Assembly (NCBI RefSeq): GCF_001676385.1
Contig: NZ_LYVJ01000009.1
Location: 62,001-126,000 of the forward strand
Reading direction: 5' to 3'
Origin: Stenotrophomonas maltophilia
GTDB lineage: Bacteria > Pseudomonadota > Gammaproteobacteria > Xanthomonadales > Xanthomonadaceae
DNA: 64,000 nt
Below, piece by piece: positions 34,677 through 43,694 of this stretch (position 1 is the stretch's first letter; each line of letters opens with the position of its first letter). The position numbers and the translations under genes were made by a program. A model generated the notes under the pieces. The model searched no databases and had not been told where the DNA came from. It saw nothing but the letters and a program-made list of their open reading frames with translations.

Positions 34677-35330
34677 CTAAGAGCGCCTATTGAGCGAGTC
34701 CTCACCGCGGCCATAGGCACGCATGAACGTGACTACGGCAGAATTGGCCCACTGATCGATCTGTACCGAGGAAGGTGCTGCATCAGGATGAGTCAGGCAC
34801 TGTAGCTGGGGCTCTCCGCGAACCAAGCTAATGAAGAGGCTTGCGGCTATATCACGGCCAATTTCCCCAAGATCGACCTCACCGGAAGCTGCCGCGCTGG
34901 CCAACTGCTCGCTCACCATCATCGTCATGACCTGTGGACCGGCGAGATAGAACGCTCGCGCGAGTTTGGGGAATCGCGGGCCTTCGGCGATCACAACTCG
35001 GAAGACAGCCAATCCGCCAGGGGAGAGTACGATATCCAGATAGGCGCGAGCCAACATGGTTAACGTCTCTCGCAGCTTACCGGGACGAAACTTGATGCCA
35101 TGCACGGTGTTCGTGAAAGACGCACATTCGGCTTCAATCACCGCAGTAAAGAGTGCTTCCTTGTTCGCGTAGTGCGCATAGACAGTGGACTTAGAAACTC
35201 CAGCCTCCTGCTGGATCATGTCAGTTGTTGCTGCACTGAACCCATGAGTCAGGAAGACGTTGCGCGCAGCAAGCAAGACGGTAAGGGCCTTTGCATTCAA
35301 CTCACCGCCACTCGGCGACGGGTCGGTCAT
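34677..35330 (-). CDS. TetR-family repressor of efflux system A
   Basis: The 217-residue regulator has an N-terminal TetR HTH (residues 12-60; AATTDMIQQEAGVSKSTVYA, then HYANKEALF) and a helical ligand domain. It is a clear paralogue of the TetR protein at 54448-55122, with an almost identical recognition helix (GVSKSTVY, HYxNKEALF) and similar C-terminal phrases (LSPGGLAVFRVVIAEGPRFP here). The ATG at 35330 is used; ATGs at 35387 and 35447 are alternatives, but the last would place a palindromic operator inside the coding region. It is divergent from the OMF gene of efflux system A. It probably represses both itself and the pump through the AACCGATCGGTT-type sites between them. Confidence 0.9.
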   Translation of the reverse strand: MTDPSPSGGELNAKALTVLLAARNVFLTHGFSAATTDMIQQEAGVSKSTVYAHYANKEALFTAVIEAECASFTNTVHGIKFRPGKLRETLTMLARAYLDIVLSPGGLAVFRVVIAEGPRFPKLARAFYLAGPQVMTMMVSEQLASAAASGEVDLGEIGRDIAASLFISLVRGEPQLQCLTHPDAAPSSVQIDQWANSAVVTFMRAYGRGEDSLNRRS

Positions 35331-35404
35331 GACTTGATCTGTGCGTCGCATCGCATTAGGGGGAAGGTTTTGACACTTTGCGTCCATGTTGGATACAGCA
35401 CCAA

Positions 35405-35416
35405 ACCGATCGGTTC
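35405..35416. promoter_or_regulatory. TetR operator candidate A1
   Basis: AACCGATCGGTT is a perfect 12-base palindrome upstream of the TetR gene. Ten of its bases (ACCGATCGGT) recur as a palindrome at 54376-54385 in front of the paralogous TetR gene of efflux system B. Position and conservation suggest an autoregulatory TetR operator. Confidence 0.6.
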
Positions 35417-35515
35417 GATTCAATATTGCCACGTGTCTCATAGGCATTCTCGATCTCGATCATGCATCCGCCCAAAGTTCGTCCCCAGTTGCTCAGCCTT
35501 TTTTTGATATGAATC

Positions 35516-35534
35516 GTACCGCGCGGTTCGGTAC
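35516..35534. promoter_or_regulatory. TetR operator candidate A2 upstream of the OMF gene
   Basis: GTACCGCGCGGTTCGGTAC contains the palindrome ACCGCGCGGT and also an outer GTACCG/CGGTAC pair. The internal ACCG-GCGGTTCGGT string differs by one base from that at 54294-54308 upstream of the OMF gene of efflux system B. It ends 23 bases before the OMF start codon, where it would block transcription. Confidence 0.6.
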
Positions 35535-35557
35535 AGTAATTACTCTTGGTTAATTTC

Positions 35558-37093
35558 ATGTCATCACAACTGTCACTCTCGCAACTGCTGAGAAGAACCG
35601 GCATAGCGCTCTTCACGACGTCACTGGTCGGTTGTGCAGTTAGCGCTGACTTCGTGAAGTCTGATGAAAGTCTGGCGGCAGCTCAATTCTCGCCTAGGGC
35701 CGACTACGAGCAGCACCAGAGCATATCCGCAGAGAGCTTCCCTTCGTCATGGTGGATTTTGTTCAATGATTCCATTCTGTCGGATCTGCAATCGCGAGCC
35801 CAGACGGGTAGCCTGAACCTGCAGATCGCAGGCGAACGCATTGAGCAAAGTCGGGCGCAATTGGGCATCACCTCTTCGCTGCTGCTACCAAGTATGGGAG
35901 CTTCGTCGACCTACACTCACGAGGCCCTTAGCGCGCACGGCAAATTCGCCGCATTGGGCGCACAGACGAGCGCAAGCGAGTTCTGGCAGTTCGGATTTGA
36001 GGCCAATTGGGAACTCGACCTGTGGGGCCGTGCGCAAATGTCACGCAAAGGCGCTGTTTCGACCTTCAAGGCTACAGTATACGAGCGCGAAGCGGCACGG
36101 GTGGCGCTGTCTGCCGAAGTGGCTCGTACCTATCTCCAGTTGCGCGGAACTCAAGCGCAACTAGAAATTACCCGGCAGAACTTGGAACTAGTCGACCGAA
36201 CGCTCCACCTTGCAGAAAGCCGAGAGCGCAATGGTGTCGCCACTCGCTTTGAAACTTCCTCGGCACGCGCGCAACTTGCAACTATCCAGGCGCTACTGCC
36301 CGAACTGATCCAGCGCCGAAATGCCCTGATGAACGCGCTTGCGTTGCTACTAGGAGAGGAGCCACGTGGCCTCGATGCACAGTTGCTCCAAGCGATACCT
36401 CTACCTTCGCTCCCGTCTAATGTGCCTATGGGCCTGCCTTCTGAACTAGCACACAAGCGGCCGGACATACAGCGTGCCGAAGCCCAGCTCTACGCTGCCA
36501 CGGCAGCCATAGGTGTCGCCAAGGCTGACTTCTATCCACGTATCGGCCTACGGGGAAGATTTGGCACTGAGGCCTTCGAGGTCAACGACCTCAAAAGTTG
36601 GGATTCCAGATTCTTCTCCGTCGGTCCCACCGTCTATCTACCCATCTTCCAGGGCGGGCGTCTGAAGCATCGCCTTGCGCTAAGCGAGGCACGACAAAGG
36701 ACTGCCGCCATCGCTTACCGGCAAACAGTGCTGGAAGCCTGGCATGAAGTGGACAACGCCCTGGATGCCTGGGCAGCCCAGCAGAACCGCCATACCGAAT
36801 TGCTGGCTTCGCATAGGCAGAGCAAGCAGGCGCTGCATGCTGCCGAGCGCAACTATCAGGAAGGCGCTAGCGACTACTTGAACGTCCTAGCTGCACAGCG
36901 TGACTTTATTGCCAGCCAGAGCAGCCTGAATGCCAGCGCAACTAGCGCTGCGCTCACCCTTGTCAATCTCTACAAGTCGCTGGGCGGTGGCTGGGCCCCC
37001 AACACCCTCACATCCGAGCGGCCGGCACGCAGTGAGACACCCAGAATGATCACCGCGTCATCGGCTACCTCTAAGGGCAAGGTTGAGCAATGA
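35558..37093 (+). CDS. outer-membrane efflux lipoprotein, system A (OMF/OprM type)
   Basis: A 511-residue TolC/OprM-like channel. The ATG at 35558 starts a lipoprotein signal with lipobox LVGC (Cys about residue 27), so the mature protein is lipid-anchored. Two repeated outer-membrane efflux protein domains follow (about residues 80-280 and 300-490; WELDLWGRAQ and a late VGPTVYLPIFQGGRLKHRLA are typical). It forms the trimeric exit duct for the MFS pump and adaptor encoded next: its stop overlaps the MFS start (ATGA). The order OMF-MFS-HlyD differs from system B (OMF-HlyD-MFS). Expression is probably controlled by the divergent TetR. Confidence 0.93.
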   Translation: MSSQLSLSQLLRRTGIALFTTSLVGCAVSADFVKSDESLAAAQFSPRADYEQHQSISAESFPSSWWILFNDSILSDLQSRAQTGSLNLQIAGERIEQSRAQLGITSSLLLPSMGASSTYTHEALSAHGKFAALGAQTSASEFWQFGFEANWELDLWGRAQMSRKGAVSTFKATVYEREAARVALSAEVARTYLQLRGTQAQLEITRQNLELVDRTLHLAESRERNGVATRFETSSARAQLATIQALLPELIQRRNALMNALALLLGEEPRGLDAQLLQAIPLPSLPSNVPMGLPSELAHKRPDIQRAEAQLYAATAAIGVAKADFYPRIGLRGRFGTEAFEVNDLKSWDSRFFSVGPTVYLPIFQGGRLKHRLALSEARQRTAAIAYRQTVLEAWHEVDNALDAWAAQQNRHTELLASHRQSKQALHAAERNYQEGASDYLNVLAAQRDFIASQSSLNASATSAALTLVNLYKSLGGGWAPNTLTSERPARSETPRMITASSATSKGKVEQ

Positions 37094-38661
37094 ATGCCGA
37101 AGCGTTGCAGTCGACAGCGGAGCCGCGCGCCGCTGCTGCGGAGGTGGCCCCTCCTAAGCGAGCAATTGCCGGTCTGGTCGGCATCCTAATCGCCGCTATC
37201 ATGGCCGGATTGAACAACCGCGTGGGCGCCTTGGCACTGGCGGACGTTCGCGGCGCTATGGGCTTCGACTTGGACGATGCCTCTTGGCTCACCACCGCCT
37301 ATAGCACTGGCGAAGTCATCGCCATGCCGTTCTCGGCATGGTTCGCCATCACCCTCTCGGTGCGCCGATTCGAGCTGTGGATGATTGGTGCGTTCACTTC
37401 GTTGGCAGTATGCATCCCTTTCATCCATGACCTCGATCTGCTGCTGGTCATGCGCTTTCTGCAAGGTGTCGCCGGCGGCACGATGATTCCAGTGCTGATG
37501 ATGGCGGCGCTGAAGTTTCTACCGCCCCACATCCGCCTACACGGGCTTGCACTGTATGCACTGACCGCCACCTTCGCCCCCAACCTTTCGATCTGGTTAA
37601 CGGGGCAATGGACGGATGGCCTGTTCGATTGGCGCTGGGTGTACTGGCAGATTCTGCCCCTCGCAGCCATTGCCGCCCTGTTGGTCGGATTGGGTCTGCC
37701 CAAAGACCGCATCCAGACGGATCGCATCCTGCAGGCCAACTGGCCCGGTATGGCTCTCGGCTTGCCGGCATTTGCCCTAATTGCCGTCGCCGTGGATCAA
37801 GGTGTGCGATTAGATTGGTTCAACTCCCCCCTCATCGTCGTCTCACTGGTGGGTGGGCTGACTCTGCTGGGAGCCTATCTACTGACCGAGTGGTATCAAC
37901 CGATGCCGTTCATCAGGTTGCGGATGCTCAGTCGCCGAAATCTGGCGCTGGGCTTCATCTTGTTCATCTGCCTTCTGATCGTCCTGACCTCCGGCGTGAC
38001 GTTGCCGATAACCCTTCTCGGGCCGCTCCAGAGCTACCGACCACGTCAGATGGCACCGATTGGACTGATCGTTGCGCTCCCTCAACTAGTCTTAGGTTCG
38101 GCGGTCGCACTGTTGCTCTACCGCAAATGGGTCGACGCTCGGTTTGTGTTCATCCTCGGCCTGTTGCTGATTGCCCTAGCGTGCTTCCTCGGCGCGCAGC
38201 TGACTCCTGATTGGAGCCGCGACCAGTTTGTGCTGACGCGGACGCTGCAAGCTTTTGGCCAGCCAATGGCTATTGTCTCGCTCCTATTCCTGTGTACGAG
38301 CGTCGTCCATCCGAGCGAAGGCCCTTATGTGTCGGGGACCATCAACACGCTGCGCACCCTTGGCTCTCTAATCGGGGGCGCGGCGGTCGGACAGTTCGTA
38401 ACTGTAAGACAGCGGTTCCACACGGAAATGCTGCTGGATCACTCCGCGTCCGCAAGCAGTTCTGTTCCGCTTGTCCCAGAGCCCGCTGAACTGATGCGAA
38501 TCATTGGCCAACAGGCACTAGTGCTATCACTCGCAGATGCCTACCGCATGCTGGGCGTTATGGCGTTGGTGGTGGTCCCCTGTGTATTACGGATGACCTA
38601 CATTCCCGCCCCCGATCAGCGGACCGCAGCCCCTCAATCCACATCGTCGTCCCAAGGATAG
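37090..38661 (+). CDS. MFS efflux pump, system A (DHA2, EmrB-like)
   Basis: The 523-residue permease has about 14 membrane helices, as in the DHA2 drug:H+ antiporters EmrB/FarB. Motif-like segments include LDDASWLTTAYSTGEVIAMP in helix 2 and RFLQGVAGGTMIPVLM in helix 4 (motif B region with the conserved Arg). The C-terminus is cytoplasmic and polar. It overlaps the OMF gene by 4 bases and is followed 7 bases later by the HlyD-type adaptor gene, so the three form an EmrAB-TolC-like tripartite exporter for hydrophobic toxic compounds. The protein is only distantly similar to the system B pump, so substrates may differ. Confidence 0.93.
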   Translation: MNAEALQSTAEPRAAAAEVAPPKRAIAGLVGILIAAIMAGLNNRVGALALADVRGAMGFDLDDASWLTTAYSTGEVIAMPFSAWFAITLSVRRFELWMIGAFTSLAVCIPFIHDLDLLLVMRFLQGVAGGTMIPVLMMAALKFLPPHIRLHGLALYALTATFAPNLSIWLTGQWTDGLFDWRWVYWQILPLAAIAALLVGLGLPKDRIQTDRILQANWPGMALGLPAFALIAVAVDQGVRLDWFNSPLIVVSLVGGLTLLGAYLLTEWYQPMPFIRLRMLSRRNLALGFILFICLLIVLTSGVTLPITLLGPLQSYRPRQMAPIGLIVALPQLVLGSAVALLLYRKWVDARFVFILGLLLIALACFLGAQLTPDWSRDQFVLTRTLQAFGQPMAIVSLLFLCTSVVHPSEGPYVSGTINTLRTLGSLIGGAAVGQFVTVRQRFHTEMLLDHSASASSSVPLVPEPAELMRIIGQQALVLSLADAYRMLGVMALVVVPCVLRMTYIPAPDQRTAAPQSTSSSQG

Positions 38662-38668
38662 TTCCACC

Positions 38669-39704
38669 ATGGCTATGCCGAAGAATGCCAAGATCATCAT
38701 CAGTACCCTACTACTAGCGTTGGCGGTGGGCTGTGTCATTAATCTGAACCGCCCAGAATCCAGCGCATCTACCCAGTCCACCGATGGCGCCTATGTGCAG
38801 GCAGATTTCACCCTCGTCGCCTCACAAGTGTCCGGCGTCATCGACAAAGTCTTGGTCGACGAAAACCAGGCGGTGAAGGTCGGCGATCTGCTTGCGGAGC
38901 TTGACGATCGGGATTTCATTGTTGCGATGGATGCGGCAAAGGCACAAGTCGCCATCGCCAAGGCCAGCGTCGATGGGCTTGCAACGCGCGTGACGCAGCA
39001 GGAAACCGCGATACGTCAGGCCCAGTCGTCCATCGCGATGGACGATGCGGAACTCACACTGGCCGAAGCCAACCAGAAGCGCTACCGGAACCTCGCTGCC
39101 GATGGATCAGGCTCCGTTCAGGCTCAACAAGAGGGCCGAAGCGCAGTTGGCAATTCGACTGGCCAGCAGGGACAAGAATCAAGCGGGCCTGCAAGCCGCG
39201 CGGCAGCAGACGGAAATCCTGAAAGCTGACCTGGAAAAGGCCAAGGCTGCATTTTCACAGGCACTGGCAACGCAAGCGGCAGCGGAGCTGAAACTATCCT
39301 ATGCCAGAATTACTGCCCCCATCAGCGGTGTGATTGGTCAGCAGTCAGTGCGTGTTGGCGCATTCGTGAATGCGGGTAAGCCGCTATTGGCGGTAATCCC
39401 GCTCGACTCGGTCTACATCACAGCCAATTTCCGCGAAACGCAGTTGGAGCGGATACGAACCGGGCAGCCGGTAGACATCAAGGTAGATGCCTTGCCCGAT
39501 GCGTCTCTGAAGGGAACCGTGGAAAACCTGGGGCCGGCCAGCGGAGTCAGCTACTCGGCTATTGCGCCACACAACGCCACGGGCAACTTCACCAAAATCG
39601 TCCAGCGTCTTCCTGTTCGCATCCGCATCAATCCCAACCAACCTGATTCTTCGAATCTGCGCGTGGGCATGTCAGTAATACCGACGATTCATATTGGGGA
39701 ATAG
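38669..39704 (+). pseudogene. HlyD/EmrA-type adaptor, system A, frameshifted
   Basis: The first frame (38669-39133) gives a membrane anchor (AKIIISTLLLALAVGCVINL), a biotinyl-lipoyl barrel (STDGAYVQADFTLVASQVSG) and the first coiled-coil helix. The second frame, from about 39135 to 39704, continues with AEAQLAIRLASRDKNQAGLQ, the second barrel half (APISGVIGQQSVRVGAF) and the beta-barrel end (ATGNFTKIVQRLPVRIRINP). The two join without loss of residues if one G is removed from the GGG at 39133-39135, so a single-base insertion interrupts an otherwise complete adaptor of about 345 residues. Either the pump lost its adaptor recently or the base is a sequencing error. The gene is the last of the system A operon. 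Confidence 0.85.
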
Positions 39705-40008
39705 CGCCATCAATCTATTGCACAAGGAACTTTACAACGAATTAATACCGCCATCGTATATGCCTTGAATCCACTCACTGATCAAAGCGACGCTGTCTTG
39801 GCAATGAATATACCATTGAACAGAACACCCCTTCCAAGTAATTCCTGCGCGTCACGGCATTCCGCACGGGGCCTCGAGAGCAAGCACACGGAATCGGCTC
39901 AATTTGAGCCCGTGAAGGGGTCACCAGCCGGTTAGTCACTACCCGGAGCCTGAACAAAGCGAAGCAATTGTATGCTGTAACTCAACACTGGGAGACTGTG
40001 GAGAACGC
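39705..40008. other. 304-base stretch without a supported gene
   Basis: No coding frame, RNA gene or repeat that I would defend. It separates the efflux operon from the next small frame. Confidence 0.35.
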
Positions 40009-40236
40009 GTGGAAGGGTGTGTGCGCTGGCACGAGGACTGGCAGTTCAAGATCAGAGGCAGGGACGTAACGGTTCGAGTCTCTGTGGATAGCCCTGGACG
40101 CGGCAAGTTGACTGCGATCCACGTGGTCTACGGTCCGAGCCAAACTGGTTTGGATGTGCCGGTGGATTCGCATCAGGATGCTCAGGAAAAGACCGAGGCC
40201 GTCCTCTGCGAGCTAATGGGAGCGGACTGGTATTGA
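40009..40236 (+). CDS. small hypothetical protein
   Basis: A 75-residue frame with a GTG start and a soluble, mildly acidic composition (WHEDWQFKIRGRDVTVRVSV, then SPGRGKLTAIHVVYGPSQTG). No domain is recognised. A GGGAGA string lies 20 bases upstream, too far for a normal ribosome binding site. It is followed immediately by the degraded GGDEF sequence. It is probably an orphan gene, but its short length makes this uncertain. Confidence 0.4.
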   Translation: MEGCVRWHEDWQFKIRGRDVTVRVSVDSPGRGKLTAIHVVYGPSQTGLDVPVDSHQDAQEKTEAVLCELMGADWY

Positions 40237-40299
40237 GATCAGCAAAAGGTCAGCCTGCACCGATTCCCCGAACCGTTGCGCGGACTTCTTGGCTAGCAC

Positions 40300-40735
40300 C
40301 TGTCCATTGCATCACGGATCAGGCGAAGCCCTTCCGCCGCTCCACCGCACCTGCCCCCTCCTCAATCGCCTTCGATCTTGATCATTTTAAAAATGTAAAT
40401 GACCGTTACGGCCATTCCGCAGGAGATAGGGCGATTGAGGCTGTCGCCGACTGCATGCAACGATGTGCCCGACCGAGCGACGTGCTTTGCAGGGTTGGTG
40501 GAGAGGAACTCTTGATGATTCTGCCATGGGTCGGGGCAGAAGACGCGATACAGGTCGCTGAGAGGCTTCGAGAGACAGTACGCTCCCACCGGCTCTCCTT
40601 CCCCTATGCGATCACCGTTTCTGCTGGTGTCAGGCACTACCAGGCCTGGGAAGGAGATACTCATGCGGCAATCCGGCAGGTATAGATGAAGCGCTGTCCA
40701 GGGCAAAACAACAGGGGCGCGATAGAACCGTTTAA
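40300..40735 (+). pseudogene. GGDEF (diguanylate cyclase) domain remnant
   Basis: The forward frame to 40685 encodes the core of a GGDEF domain: FDLDHFKNVNDRYGHSAGDR, then RVGGEELLMILP with an active-site GGEEL, then ETVRSHRLSFPYAITVSAGV. The usual C-terminal AxxALYRAKxxGRD segment is present but in another frame (IDEALSRAKQQGRDRTV, ending at the TAA at 40733-40735), so a frameshift lies near 40677-40683. The N-terminal strand and any sensor domain upstream are missing or compressed. The active-site loop is intact, so the parent made cyclic di-GMP. The present sequence is a dead fragment at the junction between cargo and the mobilisation module. Confidence 0.75.
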
Positions 40736-41161
40736 GCAACGTCTGCTCACTAAGCAAGCAGATAACATCGTAATGATCAGCTGTTTGTCCCGTGCAGGGA
40801 AGCGATATGAATGCTCGAAGCCGCCGAAGCCGCCGAAGCCGCCGTCGGCGACGACGTTGCCCATGTAGACATCGCTCTCGGCCCGCACGAAGTTGTCCGT
40901 GTTGACCGGAATGGGCGTTCGCCGCGTCAACAGCGGCGAACGTGAGCGCGATGACGCAAATCTTCTGCGGCTTCATAGTCCAGCCATAGGGCCATTCTCC
41001 ATACACTGCAAGGAGTATTTCGGCTGCATGAAGTATTGAAAGCCATGTTGCCTGAGTGCAAGGAATCTGACTTTCTCATAGTGTGGAATCGAGCAGCCGG
41101 CCATGCGAAGCTAAAGCGGCTCCCAAAGCAGAGTCTCCACGATCACTCCGGATCATCCCAA

Positions 41162-42577
41162 ATGGCAACACAATCGACCCAATCAGCACAAGCTACGAAC
41201 AATCGCTTTGAATTCGAAGCCAAAGCCCCAATCGAAACTGCCCTCCTGAGCGAACTCATCAAGCACCTAGAGGCAGAGGTGCAGAAGTTCAATGGAGAGC
41301 CATTTACGGCAAGGACCCTCAAGAGGACGCTGGACTTCCTAAAGAGGTCGATCGGCATTGAAGTAACTGAGAGCGACAGCCCGCTTCCGGTGTCCCTTCT
41401 CAAGACCGTCAGACTCCTCTTCCTTACCGATCTGAATAGCAACAGGAATGTCTTCCGCCTCCTGACGCCGCCAGCGACGGTTGAAGAAGCCACGATGGAG
41501 TTCAGCACCGTCACCACTGTTCCACGTGACAAGGATGCGGACACACTTATCAAAGGCCTGATCGAGACACTCGCACTGGATATCGATCCGGTGCGCGTTC
41601 AGATGCTCTCAAAGCTCCTGGGAGACCGAGAAGCCCACTCCGTGGCAGAGAAGCTGCTTCTGCATGCCGAGCGTACGAACGATGAAGTCTCCACGATCTT
41701 TCGGGATGGCCTTGGTACAAACGACGCGGTACTTGCGCGCGCGTTTTGCCATGCCGCCAAGGAGATGGACCAACTGCGCGTGGAACGGACCGACGATCTC
41801 AGTCCTCGAGCTAGTGAGGCGATGTATACCTATCTCCAGACTCTGCCGTTCCGCCACTTCATTCAGCATTACCCGAAGCATCTCGAAGAAACCCGTATCC
41901 AACTCGATATCGTCGACATCCAGGATGACGCCGAGCATTTCTGTCGTCTAGCTGCCAAGGACGCTCCATGGCATCACGGCCCATCCAAGCGTATCTTCTC
42001 CGTGAACACATTCCACCACCTGCTGTCCGGGTGGCCGGATGAGCTGTGTGAACTTGTTGGCAAGGCAACTGGCATTCCTACGACTATCAAGCAGCTCAAA
42101 GGGCATGAGGATCGAGCCAAGAGGCTGCTTGTTTCCTACGCCTATCGCTCATTTGACTGCACTGATCCGAGCGCAACCGTGTTGACGGTGTACGACGTGG
42201 TAGCTGCTCTGGCCTCGTTCCGTTATCAGCAGGCGGAAGGCCAAGAGTACAAGCCGTACTGGCACGGCCAGACTGATCAAGGAAAGAGCCCGCAGCGCTT
42301 GTTCGATAAAGGATTGGATCCTCAAGACCCGCATCAGCATCAAGGTGTTATGCAGATCTACCTCAACAGGTTCTACGAGTATCAGGCAGCATTCAATGGC
42401 ACGACAGAGAGCTATCACGCATGGATGCAGTACCAATCAGCAGTACTTCGAGCCTATCAATCCGCGCTTAATCTTAACGACGTTGTGGCTATATCGATGG
42501 CCTTGGCAGGACTGAACTTCTACTGCGTCAACATCGCCAAGGACTACGTGATAAATCACCTATCGAGTGGGATATAA
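41162..42577 (+). CDS. large protein of unknown function
   Basis: A 471-residue protein from the ATG at 41162; an in-frame TTG at 41036 would add 42 residues. It is soluble and rich in helix-forming residues: an N-terminal helical part (FEFEAKAPIETALLSELIKH), a middle with CHAAKEMDQLRVERTDDLSP and HFIQHYPKHLEETRIQLDIV, and a C-terminal part rich in aromatic residues, ending NLNDVVAISMALAGLNFYCV. I recognise no catalytic motif or family. It is followed by a terminator-like hairpin and a MobA/MobL relaxase gene, and preceded by degraded DNA. The location next to mobilisation genes is a usual place for defence or element-maintenance genes, but nothing in the sequence shows such a role. Confidence 0.65.
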   Translation: MATQSTQSAQATNNRFEFEAKAPIETALLSELIKHLEAEVQKFNGEPFTARTLKRTLDFLKRSIGIEVTESDSPLPVSLLKTVRLLFLTDLNSNRNVFRLLTPPATVEEATMEFSTVTTVPRDKDADTLIKGLIETLALDIDPVRVQMLSKLLGDREAHSVAEKLLLHAERTNDEVSTIFRDGLGTNDAVLARAFCHAAKEMDQLRVERTDDLSPRASEAMYTYLQTLPFRHFIQHYPKHLEETRIQLDIVDIQDDAEHFCRLAAKDAPWHHGPSKRIFSVNTFHHLLSGWPDELCELVGKATGIPTTIKQLKGHEDRAKRLLVSYAYRSFDCTDPSATVLTVYDVVAALASFRYQQAEGQEYKPYWHGQTDQGKSPQRLFDKGLDPQDPHQHQGVMQIYLNRFYEYQAAFNGTTESYHAWMQYQSAVLRAYQSALNLNDVVAISMALAGLNFYCVNIAKDYVINHLSSGI

Positions 42578-42770
42578 ATTTCTACATACTGAGATCTATG
42601 TATATGGAGACAAGAAAATTCCATCATCAAGCGTCAGACAGGATTTGCAACAGATAACGTCCCAGCGACCAATCGTTAGATCTGAGGAACTAGTGCAAGG
42701 GGACTTTACACGCGCACTTACCGTTTCTCTATCACACCGAATTCGCTAACGGGCTATCGCGCTCCATTCC

Positions 42771-42800
42771 GGCCGACAAGAGCAATCTTGTCGGCCTTTT
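42771..42800 (+). terminator. intrinsic terminator upstream of the relaxase gene
   Basis: GGCCGACAAG (42771-42780), a 6-base loop and CTTGTCGGCC (42787-42796) form a perfect 10-bp stem followed by TTTTCATTT. It lies between the unknown gene and the MobL relaxase gene and would insulate the latter from upstream transcription. Confidence 0.85.
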
Positions 42801-42831
42801 CATTTACGCTCAGAGAAAGGGTGATACACAG

Positions 42832-43572
42832 ATGGCAAGCTTCCACTACAGCATCAAAAGCGGCAAGAAGGGTACCGCTCGCAGGCACAGCAGCTACATC
42901 CAGCGACAGGGTGCTCACAGCGCACGAGAGGACCTGGTCTACGCCAGTCACGGCAACCTCCCGACGTGGGCCGGGGGCGACCCCAATGCATTCTGGAGCA
43001 TGGCCGATCGCCATGAGCGCGCCAACGGTGCGGCCTATCGCGAGCATGAAATTGCGCTACCCAGCGAACTGACTCGCTCGGAACTGATCGAGCTGGCGGA
43101 ACGTCTGGCTCAGCGGCTGGCTGGAACGAAACCGTACCAGTACGCTATCCATGCGCCAGAGGGTGCACTCGGTGGTATCGAGAATCCGCATGTGCATCTG
43201 ATGTGTTCGGACCGCATTCCGGATGGAGTCGAACGCTCCCCAGATCGGACCTTCTCGCGCTACAACCGTGTGAATCCGGATGAAGGCGGCTGCAGGAAGG
43301 ACAGCGGGGGCAAAAGTCCCATCGAGCTGAGGCAGGAGGTTACGGCCAAGCGCAAGCTGGTAGCCGACACCCAGAATGAGATGCTAGCTGAGTGCGGGCA
43401 CACTACAAGAGTGGACCATCGCAGCCTCCGGGCCCGGGGGCTCGACCGGCAAGCAGAGCGCCACCTGGGCCCCCTGATGGTCAAGGAGTTGGGCGAAGGG
43501 GAGAAGGCCCAGTATGCGGCCTATCGCGCTGGTCACGGTGCCGATGCCCTGCCCGCCGCCGTTGAACAGTAG
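42832..43572 (+). CDS. MobA/MobL-family relaxase (short form)
   Basis: The 246-residue protein resembles the nuclease domain of MobA/MobL relaxases. The N-terminus MASFHYSIKSGKKGTARRHS is the usual opening. The metal-binding HUH-type motif appears as GIENPHVHLMCSDR (about residues 120-133), and a Tyr in the first third (SYIQRQ) may be the nucleophile. Full MobA proteins are longer, with helicase or primase parts; this short form occurs on integrated elements of Xanthomonadaceae. It would nick an origin of transfer to allow mobilisation by a helper conjugation system. The origin is likely in the 42578-42831 region upstream, though I cannot point to a nick site. Confidence 0.85.
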   Translation: MASFHYSIKSGKKGTARRHSSYIQRQGAHSAREDLVYASHGNLPTWAGGDPNAFWSMADRHERANGAAYREHEIALPSELTRSELIELAERLAQRLAGTKPYQYAIHAPEGALGGIENPHVHLMCSDRIPDGVERSPDRTFSRYNRVNPDEGGCRKDSGGKSPIELRQEVTAKRKLVADTQNEMLAECGHTTRVDHRSLRARGLDRQAERHLGPLMVKELGEGEKAQYAAYRAGHGADALPAAVEQ

Positions 43573-43601
43573 CGATTCTGCGACAAAATCGCAGAATCGC
43601 T
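43571..43601. terminator. perfect hairpin at the end of the relaxase gene
   Basis: AGCGATTCTGCGA (43571-43583), the loop CAAAA, and TCGCAGAATCGCT (43589-43601) form a perfect 13-bp stem that begins in the stop codon region of the relaxase gene. There is no U-tract on the plus strand, so besides a terminator it could be a recognition structure for replication or transfer proteins. Confidence 0.55.
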
Positions 43602-43646
43602 TAGGTCCTGACCTAACTCTAGTGAGGGACGAGACCCTTATCGTCG

Positions 43647-43681
43647 CCGGGGGGGCGGGGCGAGTGCCCCAGCTCCCCCGG
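43647..43681. terminator. very GC-rich hairpin between convergent genes
   Basis: CCGGGGG and CCCCCGG arms at 43647 and 43675, with an inner GGGGC-GAGT-GCCCC stem, fold into one strong hairpin 14 bases from the stop codon of the DUF3987 gene. It probably ends transcription from the minus strand. Confidence 0.5.
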
Positions 43682-43694
43682 CCTCTGGTTCATC

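Noticed and set aside
35574..35580. TGTCACT strings near 35574 and 51591 as further ECF41 -35 elements
   Set aside because: The last base of TGTCACA differs and no CGTC follows at 16-17 bases.
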